A model generated the notes under the pieces. The model was not told where the DNA came from and ran no database searches. It was given only the letters and a program-made list of their open reading frames with translations. DNA of 64,000 nucleotides from Prevotella sp. (GTDB lineage Bacteria; Bacteroidota; Bacteroidia; Bacteroidales; Bacteroidaceae): assembly GCA_017554105.1 (NCBI GenBank), contig JAFZIY010000023.1, forward strand, positions 1-64,000, written 5' to 3'. Shown here in pieces: positions 1-8,110 of the stretch; within the stretch, counting starts at the first letter, position 1, and each line of letters starts with the position of its first letter. The translations under genes and the position numbers were made by a program.

Positions 1-62
1 GCTCATGCGGTTTTTATGAAAAATTACAACAAAATGGGTTATAGATTGTAAGTATATATATA

Positions 63-100
63 CTATATTAATATATTATTATAATAATATATTAATATAG
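63..100. repeat. perfect 38-bp AT-rich palindrome
   Basis: The sequence from 63 to 100 equals its own reverse complement over all 38 bases. Apart from the outer C and G it is only A and T. It could extrude as a cruciform, or act as a factor-independent terminator for an upstream gene outside the window. It lies about 30 bases before a tandem repeat of the unit AATGTTAC (131-161). Confidence 0.75.
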
Positions 101-130
101 ACATAGAACTCCACAATATTGCAAGTCCTT

Positions 131-161
131 AATGTTACAATGTTACATGTTACAATGTTAC
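131..161. repeat. four tandem copies of (A)ATGTTAC
   Basis: Four head-to-tail copies of ATGTTAC, three of them with an extra leading A, run from 131 to 161. The core GTTAC also occurs in the arms of the dispersed element at 54404-54833. The flanking sequence is not shared, so a common origin is not shown. Confidence 0.6.
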
Positions 162-170
162 AGATCGAAT

Positions 171-236
171 GTGAAAACATATCCTTTACGGTGCGTAAAC
201 ATCACGTTTTCAGGGCATAAACATGTCCTTTACAAT
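171..236. repeat. 22-bp periodic array 1 (three units)
   Basis: Three degenerate units place CC-TTT-like cores at 183, 205 and 227, an exact 22-base spacing. The units read roughly AAACATATCCTTTAC, AAACATCACGTTTTC and AAACATGTCCTTTAC. They match the arrays near 16500, 36600 and 48500. No function is known to me. Confidence 0.55.
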
Positions 237-293
237 TTTTAACGGTTGAGCGACGGTTTCTTAACAGATTTTCACGGGCTACGGGGGGCGAAA

Positions 294-325
294 TTTGGTG
301 GCATGATATTTGTTATGTAAATTTG
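294..325 (+). promoter_or_regulatory. promoter P1 upstream of yidC
   Basis: TTTG at 294-297, a 20-base spacer and TAAATTTG at 318-325 match the Bacteroidota sigma-ABfr consensus (TTTG ... TAnnTTTG). The transcript would begin near 330. It would carry CTCC/GGAG segments (about 335-362) able to form alternative short hairpins before the second promoter. Confidence 0.6.
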
Positions 326-402
326 CAAAAGCAAACTCCTCACATGGGAGAAGGCCGCGGAGGTGCTACATTTCACAATTAGAACCAAAATAAGATTGAT
401 TA

Positions 403-434
403 TTTGGTCATGTCGGAGAAAATATGTACTTTTG
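403..434 (+). promoter_or_regulatory. promoter P2 upstream of yidC
   Basis: TTTG at 403-406, a 20-base spacer and TACTTTTG at 427-434 match the Bacteroidota promoter consensus. Transcription from about 438 would give yidC a leader of about 75 bases. Confidence 0.65.
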
Positions 435-513
435 CACTTTGTATGGCAAAATTCAACATAGTTGAATGAAAACAACGTGAAACAATAGAAAAAAGAAAAA
501 ACAATATAAAGAA

Positions 514-2409
514 ATGGACAAGAAGACAATCACAGGATTTGTGTTAATAGCGCTTGTATTCATCGGATTCAGTTGGTGGAACCGCCCCTCGGCGGAGCAG
601 ATTCGCCAGCAGCAGATACAAGACTCTATAGCACAGGTGAACAAGGAGAAGGCAGAGAAGGAACTGGCTGACAAGGCTAAGTCGGAGAAGGAGAAGGAGG
701 CAGAAAAGGCCAAGGAGGCACTCAAGGACACCACGGCAATCTTCCACTCGGCGATGAGCGGTACCGACGCTCCCATCGTGCTGAAGAACCAGAAGGTGGA
801 ACTCACCCTGGGCACTAAGGGCGGAACGGTGAACAAGGTGGTGATAAAGAACTATGAGGACCGTGCCGACAACAAAGACCTCACGCTCTTCGAAGGCAAC
901 GACCAGCAGTTGAAGTTCATGCTTGCAGGAAAGGATATGAACATCAACACCGCCGACATGTTCTTCACTCCCTCAGAGCAGACCGACACCACGGTGACAC
1001 TGACAGCAACGGCTGCCAACGGCAAGACACTCGAACTGAAATATCTGCTGGGGCAAGACTACATGCTGCACATGTCGCTCACGGCAAAGGGAATGGAGTC
1101 GCTGTTCCCTCCGACGATGAACTCTCTTGACATTCAGTGGGACGAGCGCTGTAAGCAGCAGGAGCGCGGATTCACCTTCGAGAACCGCTACTCCACCCTG
1201 ACATACAAGGAAAAGGGCGGCAGCACCGACTACCTGAACGAGACAAAAGAATATGCCGATGAGAAGGTTGAGGAGGCTCTCGACTGGGTGGCTTTCAAGA
1301 ACCAGTTCTTCTCGGCTGTGATGATATCAAAGGACGGCTTTGCCAACAACTCGCTGATGACATCGCTGCCACAGGAAAAAGGTTCAAACTACCTGAAGCA
1401 GTACGGCGCGAAGGTGAAGACTGCCTTCGACCCCAAAGGCGACAAACCCACACAACTGGAGTTCTACTTCGGTCCCAACGACTTCCGTCTATTGCAGGAC
1501 GTGGAGAAGCAAAGCACCTTTGGCAAGGATCTCGATCTGGAGCGACTGGTATATCTTGGATGGCCTCTCTTCCGCGTCATCAACAGATGGTTCACCATAT
1601 ATGTGTTCGACTGGCTCACCAAACTGGGTCTGCCAATGGGTATCGTGCTCATTCTCATCACGCTGCTGCTGAAGGTTATCACCTTCCCGATGGTGAAGAA
1701 GAGTTATATGTCGTCTGCCAAGATGCGCGTGCTGAAACCGAAACTCGAAGAGGCCACAAAGCAGTATGACAAGCCAGAGGACCAGATGCAGAAGCAACAG
1801 GCAATGATGCAGATGTACTCCAAGTACGGTGTGTCGCCGCTCAGCGGATGTCTGCCGATGCTCATACAGATGCCTATCTGGATTGCGATGTTCAACTTCG
1901 TGCCTAACGCCATTCAACTTCGCCGCGAGAGTTTCTTATGGATTAAAGACCTCTCAACCTACGACCCCATCATAGAATGGGGAAAGAACATCTGGCTCAT
2001 AGGCGATCACCTGTCGCTGACCTGTATCCTCTTCTGCATCGCCAACGTGCTCTATTCATGGATGACCATGCGTCAGCAGCGCGACCAGATGGTGGGACAG
2101 CAGGCCGAGCAGATGAAGATGATGCAATGGATGATGTATCTCATGCCCGTGATGTTCTTCTTCATGTTCAACGACTACTCATCAGGTCTTAACTTCTACT
2201 ACTTCATCTCACTCTTCTTCAGTGCTGCCATCATGTGGACACTGCGCAAGACCACCAACGACGAGAAACTGCTCGCCATACTGGAGGCACGCTACAAGGA
2301 AAACAAGAACAACCCCAAGAAGCAGAACGGTTTCGCCGCACGACTGGAGAAGATGCAGAAGCAGGCAGAGGAAATGAAGCGCATGCGCGAACAACAGCAA
2401 AAGAAATAA
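514..2409 (+). CDS. yidC: membrane protein insertase YidC
   Basis: YidC/Oxa1/Alb3 inserts and folds inner-membrane proteins, with or without SecYEG. The 631-residue product has the layout of a Gram-negative YidC: one N-terminal membrane segment (about residues 5-22), a lysine/glutamate-rich linker, a large periplasmic beta domain (about 85-345), and then the conserved membrane core (about 360-600) with the segment MSSAKMRVLKPKLEE and five hydrophobic helices. The C-terminus is basic and rich in Q, M and K, as expected for a ribosome-facing tail. The start ATG follows two Bacteroidota promoters. The S9 peptidase gene begins only 14 bases after the stop, so the two are probably co-transcribed. 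Confidence 0.96.
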   Translation: MDKKTITGFVLIALVFIGFSWWNRPSAEQIRQQQIQDSIAQVNKEKAEKELADKAKSEKEKEAEKAKEALKDTTAIFHSAMSGTDAPIVLKNQKVELTLGTKGGTVNKVVIKNYEDRADNKDLTLFEGNDQQLKFMLAGKDMNINTADMFFTPSEQTDTTVTLTATAANGKTLELKYLLGQDYMLHMSLTAKGMESLFPPTMNSLDIQWDERCKQQERGFTFENRYSTLTYKEKGGSTDYLNETKEYADEKVEEALDWVAFKNQFFSAVMISKDGFANNSLMTSLPQEKGSNYLKQYGAKVKTAFDPKGDKPTQLEFYFGPNDFRLLQDVEKQSTFGKDLDLERLVYLGWPLFRVINRWFTIYVFDWLTKLGLPMGIVLILITLLLKVITFPMVKKSYMSSAKMRVLKPKLEEATKQYDKPEDQMQKQQAMMQMYSKYGVSPLSGCLPMLIQMPIWIAMFNFVPNAIQLRRESFLWIKDLSTYDPIIEWGKNIWLIGDHLSLTCILFCIANVLYSWMTMRQQRDQMVGQQAEQMKMMQWMMYLMPVMFFFMFNDYSSGLNFYYFISLFFSAAIMWTLRKTTNDEKLLAILEARYKENKNNPKKQNGFAARLEKMQKQAEEMKRMREQQQKK

Positions 2410-2423
2410 ACACCATTTCATAT

Positions 2424-4637
2424 ATGAAGAAAACTCTGATAATGGGTGCAGCACTGCTCGTCATGAGCGGAGCAACGCTAAAAGCACAGGAAGAGATGGC
2501 AAGACCTATTCTGAAGAACAACATAAAGTTGGCGAGCGACCTGATGACTCCAGAGGCCCTGTGGGCAATGGGACGCATCGGTGGCTATGCTGCCTCGCCC
2601 GACGGCAAGCAGATAGTCTATAACGTGGCCTACTACAGCGTGAAGGAGAACAAGAGCCACCACGTGCTGTATATCATTAACGCCGACGGCACAGGACAGA
2701 AACTGCTCACCACATCGGCTAAAAGTGAGACCGATGCTGCATGGATAGAGGACGGAAAGAGAATAGCATTCATCACAGGGGGGCAGATATGGAGCATGTT
2801 GCCCGACGGTACTGACCGCCGACAGATGACCAACGACGAGACCGGTATCGACGCATTCAAGTTCTCACCCGACGGCAAGCATGTGGTGTTAGTAAAGCAG
2901 ATACCGTTCCATGAGAGCATCAAGGAGAATCCCGATGACCTGCCAAAGGCTACAGGCCGACTGGTGACCGACCTTAACTACCGCCACTGGGACGAGTATG
3001 TTGAAACCATCCCACACCCCTTTGTGGCCGACGTGACTGACGGGAAAATCAGCGAGGGCATAGACATCATGAAGGACGAACCATACGAGTGCCCCGTGAA
3101 GCCCTTCGGAGGCATAGAACAGATTGACTGGAGTCCTGACTCCAAGAGCATAGCATACACAAGCAGGAAGAAGGCAGGCGTGGAATACATGATTTCCACC
3201 GACACCGACATCTACCTGTATAATATAGGTACTAAGACCACCACCAACCTCTGCAAGCCAGAGGGCTATGTGGAGCCAAGCATCGACCCCACGAAGACAA
3301 TGAAGACGCAGAGCGTCAATGCTCCGGAGAACCTGAAGAACAACCCAGGATACGACCAGAACCCGCAATTCTCGCCCGACGGTAAGCAGATTGCATGGCT
3401 CTCAATGGCTCGCAACGGATATGAGAGCGACCGACAGAGGCTGTGCTGCTATAATATTGAGAAGGGTGAGAAGAGTTATCTCACCGAGGACTTCGACTCG
3501 AATGTGGATGAGTTCTGCTGGGCTGCCAATTCCAAGACCCTCTATTTCATAGGAGTATGGCACGGTACGGAAAACCTGTACTCCACTAATCTGAAGGGAA
3601 TAGTATCATTGCACACGAATTTCCAAGCCGATTTCGGTTCCATTCAAATGCTTGGCAACACCAACCAGATTCTGGCTGAGCGACATAGTTATACCGAACC
3701 TGCCGACCTTTATGTTATAACTCCTGGAATGAAAAGCAATCCAAAGAGCGTTGTGGATGAGGTTCCCGCAGGGATTGCGAAGAGCATGGGTATAAAACAA
3801 CTCACTTCTGAAAACAAGCACATCTTGGACCAGTTGGGCAAGCCATCAGTCAGAAAGCGCTGGGTGAAGACCACCGACGGCAAGCAGATGCTCTACTGGG
3901 TTATTCTGCCTCCTAACTTTGACGAGAACAAGAAATACCCCACCCTGCTGTTCTGCGAGGGTGGACCACAAAGTCCTGTAAGCCAGTTCTGGAGTTACCG
4001 CTGGAACTTCATGATAATGGCGTCTCACGGGTATGTCATAGTGGCACCTAACCGCCACGGACTGCCAGGATTCGGTAGCGAGTGGTGCGAGGAGATTTCA
4101 GGCGACTGGACTGGACAGTGCATGGATGACTATCTCACTGCCATCGACGATGCCGCCGACAACCTGCCATACGTTGACAAGGACCGACTGGGTGCGGTAG
4201 GTGCATCGTTCGGAGGATTCTCGGTATACTATCTTGCAGGCCACCACGATAAGCGATTCAAGTGCTTCATAGCACACGACGGAGCCTTCAACCTCGAGTC
4301 GATGTACACCGACACCGAGGAGGTGTGGTTCTCCAACTGGGAGTACGACGATGCCTTCTGGAACAAGGACCAGACTGCTGACGCAAAGAAGACATACGAC
4401 AACTCGCCGCATAGGTTCGTTGACAAATGGGATACTCCAATACTGTGCATACACGGTGAAAAGGACTACCGCATCAACTACAACCAGGGAATGGGTGCCT
4501 TCAATGCCGCACGTCTGCGCGGAATACCAGCCGAACTGCTCATCTTCCCCGATGAGAACCACTGGGTGCTGAAACCTCAGAACGGTATTTTATGGCAGCG
4601 TACATTCTTCAACTGGCTCGACCGCTGGTTGAAATAA
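2424..4637 (+). CDS. S9 family prolyl oligopeptidase / dipeptidyl-peptidase-like enzyme
   Basis: A 737-residue secreted serine peptidase. The start was set at 2424 because it gives a clean signal peptide (MKKTLIMGAALLVMSGATLKA) and the upstream in-frame codons overlap yidC. Residues about 50-470 form a WD40-like/beta-propeller domain with repeated SPDGK motifs. Residues about 490-737 form the alpha/beta hydrolase domain. The triad is visible as Ser595 (GASFGG), Asp681 (HGEKDYR) and His713 (DENHW). Family members of this shape trim dipeptides or oligopeptides in the periplasm or at the surface. Exact specificity (DPP IV-like, DPP5-like or acylaminoacyl peptidase) cannot be read from sequence alone. 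The MFS carrier follows 42 bases downstream, which suggests a shared role in peptide use. Confidence 0.9.
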   Translation: MKKTLIMGAALLVMSGATLKAQEEMARPILKNNIKLASDLMTPEALWAMGRIGGYAASPDGKQIVYNVAYYSVKENKSHHVLYIINADGTGQKLLTTSAKSETDAAWIEDGKRIAFITGGQIWSMLPDGTDRRQMTNDETGIDAFKFSPDGKHVVLVKQIPFHESIKENPDDLPKATGRLVTDLNYRHWDEYVETIPHPFVADVTDGKISEGIDIMKDEPYECPVKPFGGIEQIDWSPDSKSIAYTSRKKAGVEYMISTDTDIYLYNIGTKTTTNLCKPEGYVEPSIDPTKTMKTQSVNAPENLKNNPGYDQNPQFSPDGKQIAWLSMARNGYESDRQRLCCYNIEKGEKSYLTEDFDSNVDEFCWAANSKTLYFIGVWHGTENLYSTNLKGIVSLHTNFQADFGSIQMLGNTNQILAERHSYTEPADLYVITPGMKSNPKSVVDEVPAGIAKSMGIKQLTSENKHILDQLGKPSVRKRWVKTTDGKQMLYWVILPPNFDENKKYPTLLFCEGGPQSPVSQFWSYRWNFMIMASHGYVIVAPNRHGLPGFGSEWCEEISGDWTGQCMDDYLTAIDDAADNLPYVDKDRLGAVGASFGGFSVYYLAGHHDKRFKCFIAHDGAFNLESMYTDTEEVWFSNWEYDDAFWNKDQTADAKKTYDNSPHRFVDKWDTPILCIHGEKDYRINYNQGMGAFNAARLRGIPAELLIFPDENHWVLKPQNGILWQRTFFNWLDRWLK

Positions 4638-4679
4638 AGTATATCGAAACAACGGATTAACAATAAATCGAAAATAAAA

Positions 4680-6335
4680 ATGACACAAGTAATTCAAAAG
4701 ACCCTAAGAGACTCGGCAGCCATGCGATGGACGGCCCTCTTGCTCCTGGCACTCGCCATGTTCTGCAGTTACATCTTCATGGACATCCTCTCACCCATCA
4801 AGGACCTGATGCTTTCAGAGCGCGGATGGGATTCCACAGCATTCGGCACGATGCAGGGAGCAGAGACATTCCTCAATGTCTTCGTGTTCTTCCTTATCTT
4901 TGCTGGTATCATTCTCGACAAGATGGGCGTGCGATTCACGGCTGTCCTTTCTGGTGCTGTAATGCTCATCGGTGCCATTATCAAGTGGTATGCGGTGACC
5001 GACAGTTTTGCCGGAAGTGGTCTGGAAACATGGTTCACCAATAACCTGAACTACATCCCAGGCTTTGAGGAACTGGGCGTATCACCCTTCTATCAGGGAA
5101 TGCCTGCCTCGGCCAAGTTTGCTGCCGTGGGCTTCATGATCTTCGGATGTGGCGTGGAGATGGCTGGTATCACCGTCAGCCGTGGTATCGTGAAATGGTT
5201 CAAGGGTCGCGAGATGGCTCTCGCCATGGGTTCAGAGATGGCTCTCGCCCGTCTTGGTGTTGCCACTTGTATGATATTCTCACCGTTCTTCGCAAAGTTA
5301 GGCGGTGTTATTAGCGTTTCCCGTTCCGTTGCCTTCGGTGTGGTATTGCTCTGCATCGCCCTCATCATGTTCATCGTTTACTTCTTCATGGATAAGAAAC
5401 TCGATGCACAGACCGGTGAGGCTGAGGAGAAAGACGACCCGTTCAAGATAAGCGACCTCGGACAGATACTTACTTCCAGCGGATTCTGGCTTGTGGCATT
5501 GCTATGCGTGCTTTACTACTCCGCTATCTTCCCATTCCAGAAATATGCGGTAAACATGCTACAATGCAACCTCACGTTCGAAAAGGTTGACCCCAACTCG
5601 TTCTGGGCAGGCACGTCAGTGACAATGGTTCAGTACGTTATCATGCTTGTTGTAGCCATCGCTGCCTTCTCTTTCAACTTCTTGAAGAACAAGGCGAAGA
5701 AATACACTATGCTCTGCATCGCCATCGTGGCACTTATCGTATTCTGCTACATGGGCTACAGACGTATGTCTGCAGAGACAATATTTGCGGTGTTCCCATT
5801 GCTGGCTGTAGGTATCACACCCATTCTTGGCAGTTATATCGACCATAAGGGAAAGGCAGCATCGATGCTCGTGCTCGGTTCATTGCTGCTCATCGCGTGC
5901 CACCTCACATTCGCCTTCATCCTGCCTCAATTCAAGGGCAACGCCATCTGGGGCGTCTTCGTGGCCTACATAACCATCCTTGTGCTTGGTGCATCGTTCT
6001 CATTGGTTCCTGCATCATTATGGCCAAGCGTTCCGAAACTCGTCGATGCCAAGGTAATCGGTTCAGCCTATGCACTCATCTTCTGGATTCAGAACATCGG
6101 ACTATGGCTCTTCCCATTGCTTATCGGCAAAGTTCTCGATAAAACAAATCCGGAGATTGTCAACGGACTGGCTAACAAGACCATCACGGCTGAGCAGGCT
6201 GCCGTAAGTTACGACTATACCGCACCGCTCGTGATGCTGGCTTGTCTGGGTGTCGCCGCCCTCATTCTCGGTCTCATCCTGAAGGTTGTTGACCGCAAGA
6301 AAGGCCTTGGACTTGAGGAGCCGAACATCAAATAA
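4680..6335 (+). CDS. MFS transporter, possibly peptide-linked
   Basis: A 551-residue major facilitator superfamily protein. About twelve hydrophobic segments run from residue 18 to 540, with the loop GIILDKMGVRF after TM2 standing for MFS motif A (G-x3-D-x-x-G-x-R). A second basic loop (RGIVKWFKGREMALAMG) lies after TM4. The layout resembles the branch of MFS proteins near eukaryotic MFSD1, but the substrate is not provable here. It sits directly behind a dipeptidyl-peptidase-like gene and is closed by a strong hairpin at 6366-6400. Uptake of the di- or oligopeptides released by that enzyme is therefore a reasonable inference. Confidence 0.85.
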   Translation: MTQVIQKTLRDSAAMRWTALLLLALAMFCSYIFMDILSPIKDLMLSERGWDSTAFGTMQGAETFLNVFVFFLIFAGIILDKMGVRFTAVLSGAVMLIGAIIKWYAVTDSFAGSGLETWFTNNLNYIPGFEELGVSPFYQGMPASAKFAAVGFMIFGCGVEMAGITVSRGIVKWFKGREMALAMGSEMALARLGVATCMIFSPFFAKLGGVISVSRSVAFGVVLLCIALIMFIVYFFMDKKLDAQTGEAEEKDDPFKISDLGQILTSSGFWLVALLCVLYYSAIFPFQKYAVNMLQCNLTFEKVDPNSFWAGTSVTMVQYVIMLVVAIAAFSFNFLKNKAKKYTMLCIAIVALIVFCYMGYRRMSAETIFAVFPLLAVGITPILGSYIDHKGKAASMLVLGSLLLIACHLTFAFILPQFKGNAIWGVFVAYITILVLGASFSLVPASLWPSVPKLVDAKVIGSAYALIFWIQNIGLWLFPLLIGKVLDKTNPEIVNGLANKTITAEQAAVSYDYTAPLVMLACLGVAALILGLILKVVDRKKGLGLEEPNIK

Positions 6336-6365
6336 GCATCTATCGTTTTTTGAGTCAATATAATG

Positions 6366-6405
6366 ATGAGGATACGCAAATGTGAAATGCGTATCCTCAT
6401 TATTT
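6366..6405 (+). terminator. terminator after the MFS gene
   Basis: A perfect 13-bp stem (6366-6378 with 6388-6400, arms ATGAGGATACGCA/TGCGTATCCTCAT) with a 9-base loop is followed by TATTTG. It probably ends the yidC-S9-MFS transcript. Confidence 0.7.
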
Positions 6406-6456
6406 GTATATGAATGTTTGATAATATGACTAACAAATAAAAAACTCTGTTTTTTC

Positions 6457-6487
6457 TTGCAATATTAAATTTTATCGCATAAATTTG
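6457..6487 (+). promoter_or_regulatory. promoter of the YitT-family gene
   Basis: TTG at 6457-6459, a 20-base spacer and TAAATTTG at 6480-6487. The TTG inside the -7 box is in frame with the gene and can be mistaken for a start codon. Translation should instead begin at ATG 6512, about 20 bases after the expected transcription start. Confidence 0.6.
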
Positions 6488-6511
6488 CACCCCGAAAAAA
6501 ACACACTCAAT

Positions 6512-7423
6512 ATGGTAAATTCAGTTAATAGAAAAGGCGTGTGGAAAGAATTGCACGACTACTTAATGATTGCAATCGGTTTGTTTTTGTGTACAGTAGG
6601 CTGGACTGTGTTCATGTTGCCAAACCACATAACAACAGGTGGCACGGCAGGTCTTGCATCTCTGGTATTCTGGGGCACAGGCATTCCGGTGGAATATACA
6701 TACATTGTAATCAACGGAATCCTGTTGCTTATCGCGCTTAAAGTACTGGGGGCCAAGTTTTGCGTCAAGACTATGTATGCTATTGTCATAATAACCATTT
6801 TCATGCATATAGGCCAGAGACTGACTAGCGACATACAGATGCTCCACGACCAATTGTTTCTTGCGGCAGTTCTTGGCGGATGTTTCTGGGGTGCCGGCAT
6901 AGGCATCGCGCTAAATGCAAACGGAAGCACAGGAGGTACAGATATCGTGGCTGCAATGATAAATAAGTATCGCGACATCTCCGTCGGTCACGCTCTGCTA
7001 ATCACAGACTTGTTAATCATAACTTCGGGATATCTGGTTTTCCGTAGTTGGGAACAGGTAATCTATGGTTACGTCGTGCTGTATATCTCCACCTTCATGA
7101 TAGACCAAGTGGTGAACCTCTCGCGGCGCTCAGTTCAGTTCTTCATCATATCAAAGAAACATGAAGAGATTGGCCACCAGATAAACGAAGTTGCGCAACG
7201 TGGCTGTACCGTAATCAATGGTAGTGGTTTCTATTCAGGAGAGGAAGTGAAAATGCTTTTCGTATTGGCCAAAAGGAGTGAGTCGGGACGCATTTTCTCA
7301 CTCATCAACGAGATTGACCCTAATGCATTCGTATCGCAAAGTGCCGTAATAGGAGTTTACGGATTAGGATTTGATAAGATAAAACAAAAGGGCAAACATC
7401 TGTCACATTCTTCATCAAACTAA
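6512..7423 (+). CDS. YitT family membrane protein (DUF161/DUF2179)
   Basis: A 303-residue protein with five to six hydrophobic segments in the N-terminal two thirds (motifs MLPNHITTGGTAGLA and ALNANGSTGGTDIVA). A soluble C-terminal DUF2179 domain (about residues 205-295, REVAQRGCTVINGSGFYSG-like region) completes the usual YitT layout. Family function is not established, though some members have been linked to transport. ATG 6512 is preferred to the upstream TTG, which belongs to the promoter. The gene stands alone and converges with the next gene across a 27-base gap. Confidence 0.85.
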   Translation: MVNSVNRKGVWKELHDYLMIAIGLFLCTVGWTVFMLPNHITTGGTAGLASLVFWGTGIPVEYTYIVINGILLLIALKVLGAKFCVKTMYAIVIITIFMHIGQRLTSDIQMLHDQLFLAAVLGGCFWGAGIGIALNANGSTGGTDIVAAMINKYRDISVGHALLITDLLIITSGYLVFRSWEQVIYGYVVLYISTFMIDQVVNLSRRSVQFFIISKKHEEIGHQINEVAQRGCTVINGSGFYSGEEVKMLFVLAKRSESGRIFSLINEIDPNAFVSQSAVIGVYGLGFDKIKQKGKHLSHSSSN

Positions 7424-7450
7424 GCAATAGCATGCATCATCGGATGGACC

Positions 7451-7927
7451 TCATTTAGCATCCCACTCCTTCAGAATCTTCTTTGCCTTTTTATAGTGCT
7501 TACGGTCACGTCGGGCCCGACGGTCAATGAGATTGGCAAAGTCGAATGTAAGACCTTTGAAGGTGGGTTGTGAAAGCATACGCTCATGATTCTTCTTCAT
7601 TGCATTCTTCAGTTCCGGATTGATTCCGGTAACGACAACATCAGGAAGAAGAAGGTTCTTGGGGACCAGGTACATCGTGTCCCTCATCTCTTCAACGGTA
7701 ATCTTGTCAGAAAGATATTTCATGTGACGGAAAGAGATGGAGTCGAAATGCTCCTCAATATATGCAACACCATAACGATTGGTAGTAACCGAAGGGAAAG
7801 AGTCCACCTTCACCGTAACGCCCTCGACAGGTATATGCGTCTCAAGGTCAACTACAACGATTTTCCTTTGTGCATATGAGGACAGAGACAATATTATGAA
7901 GGTTGCTATTAAAACTACTCTTTGCAT
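7451..7927 (-). CDS. small secreted protein with carboxypeptidase-regulatory-like (CarboxypepD_reg) domain
   Basis: A 158-residue protein. The start at 7927 gives the signal peptide MQRVVLIATFIILSLSSYAQ; the longer reading frame has an unlikely N-terminus. After cleavage comes a beta-sandwich segment (KIVVVDLETHIPVEGVTVKVDS ... TNRYGVAYI, about residues 20-65), typical of the CarboxypepD_reg/peptidase-associated fold found at the start of TonB-dependent receptors. The C-terminal third is basic (NLIDRRARRDRKHYKKAKKILKEWD). No partner gene is adjacent on the same strand, so its role is unknown. Periplasmic or outer-membrane association is inferred from the signal peptide and fold. Confidence 0.7.
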   Translation of the reverse strand: MQRVVLIATFIILSLSSYAQRKIVVVDLETHIPVEGVTVKVDSFPSVTTNRYGVAYIEEHFDSISFRHMKYLSDKITVEEMRDTMYLVPKNLLLPDVVVTGINPELKNAMKKNHERMLSQPTFKGLTFDFANLIDRRARRDRKHYKKAKKILKEWDAK

Positions 7928-8055
7928 TATGAGCACATATATTAAATGTATTGCAAAGTTAGTCTTATAGTCAGTTGCCACCAAATCATTTAATCTGAAT
8001 TAACAAAGAACAAGTTTTGTTGAGTTAAGGAAATAAAAGAAAACACTATAAAATA

Positions 8056-8087
8056 TATAGGGTATGAAAACGTGTTCATACCCTATA
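8056..8087 (-). terminator. terminator after the POT transporter gene
   Basis: A perfect 13-bp inverted repeat (8056-8068 with 8075-8087, arm TATAGGGTATGAA) with a 6-base loop lies 24 bases past the POT stop codon, with A/T-rich sequence beyond. It probably ends the minus-strand transcript that starts upstream of 11795. Confidence 0.6.
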
Positions 8088-8110
8088 CTATATCTTAGAA
8101 AGAGAACCGA

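Noticed and set aside
131-161. ATGTTAC repeat as a third copy of the dispersed element.
   Set aside because: The flanking scaffold of copies A and B is absent and no complementary arm is visible in the window, so only the GTTAC core is shared.
6485-6511. TTG at 6485 as the YitT start.
   Set aside because: This TTG is part of the -7 promoter box TAAATTTG.
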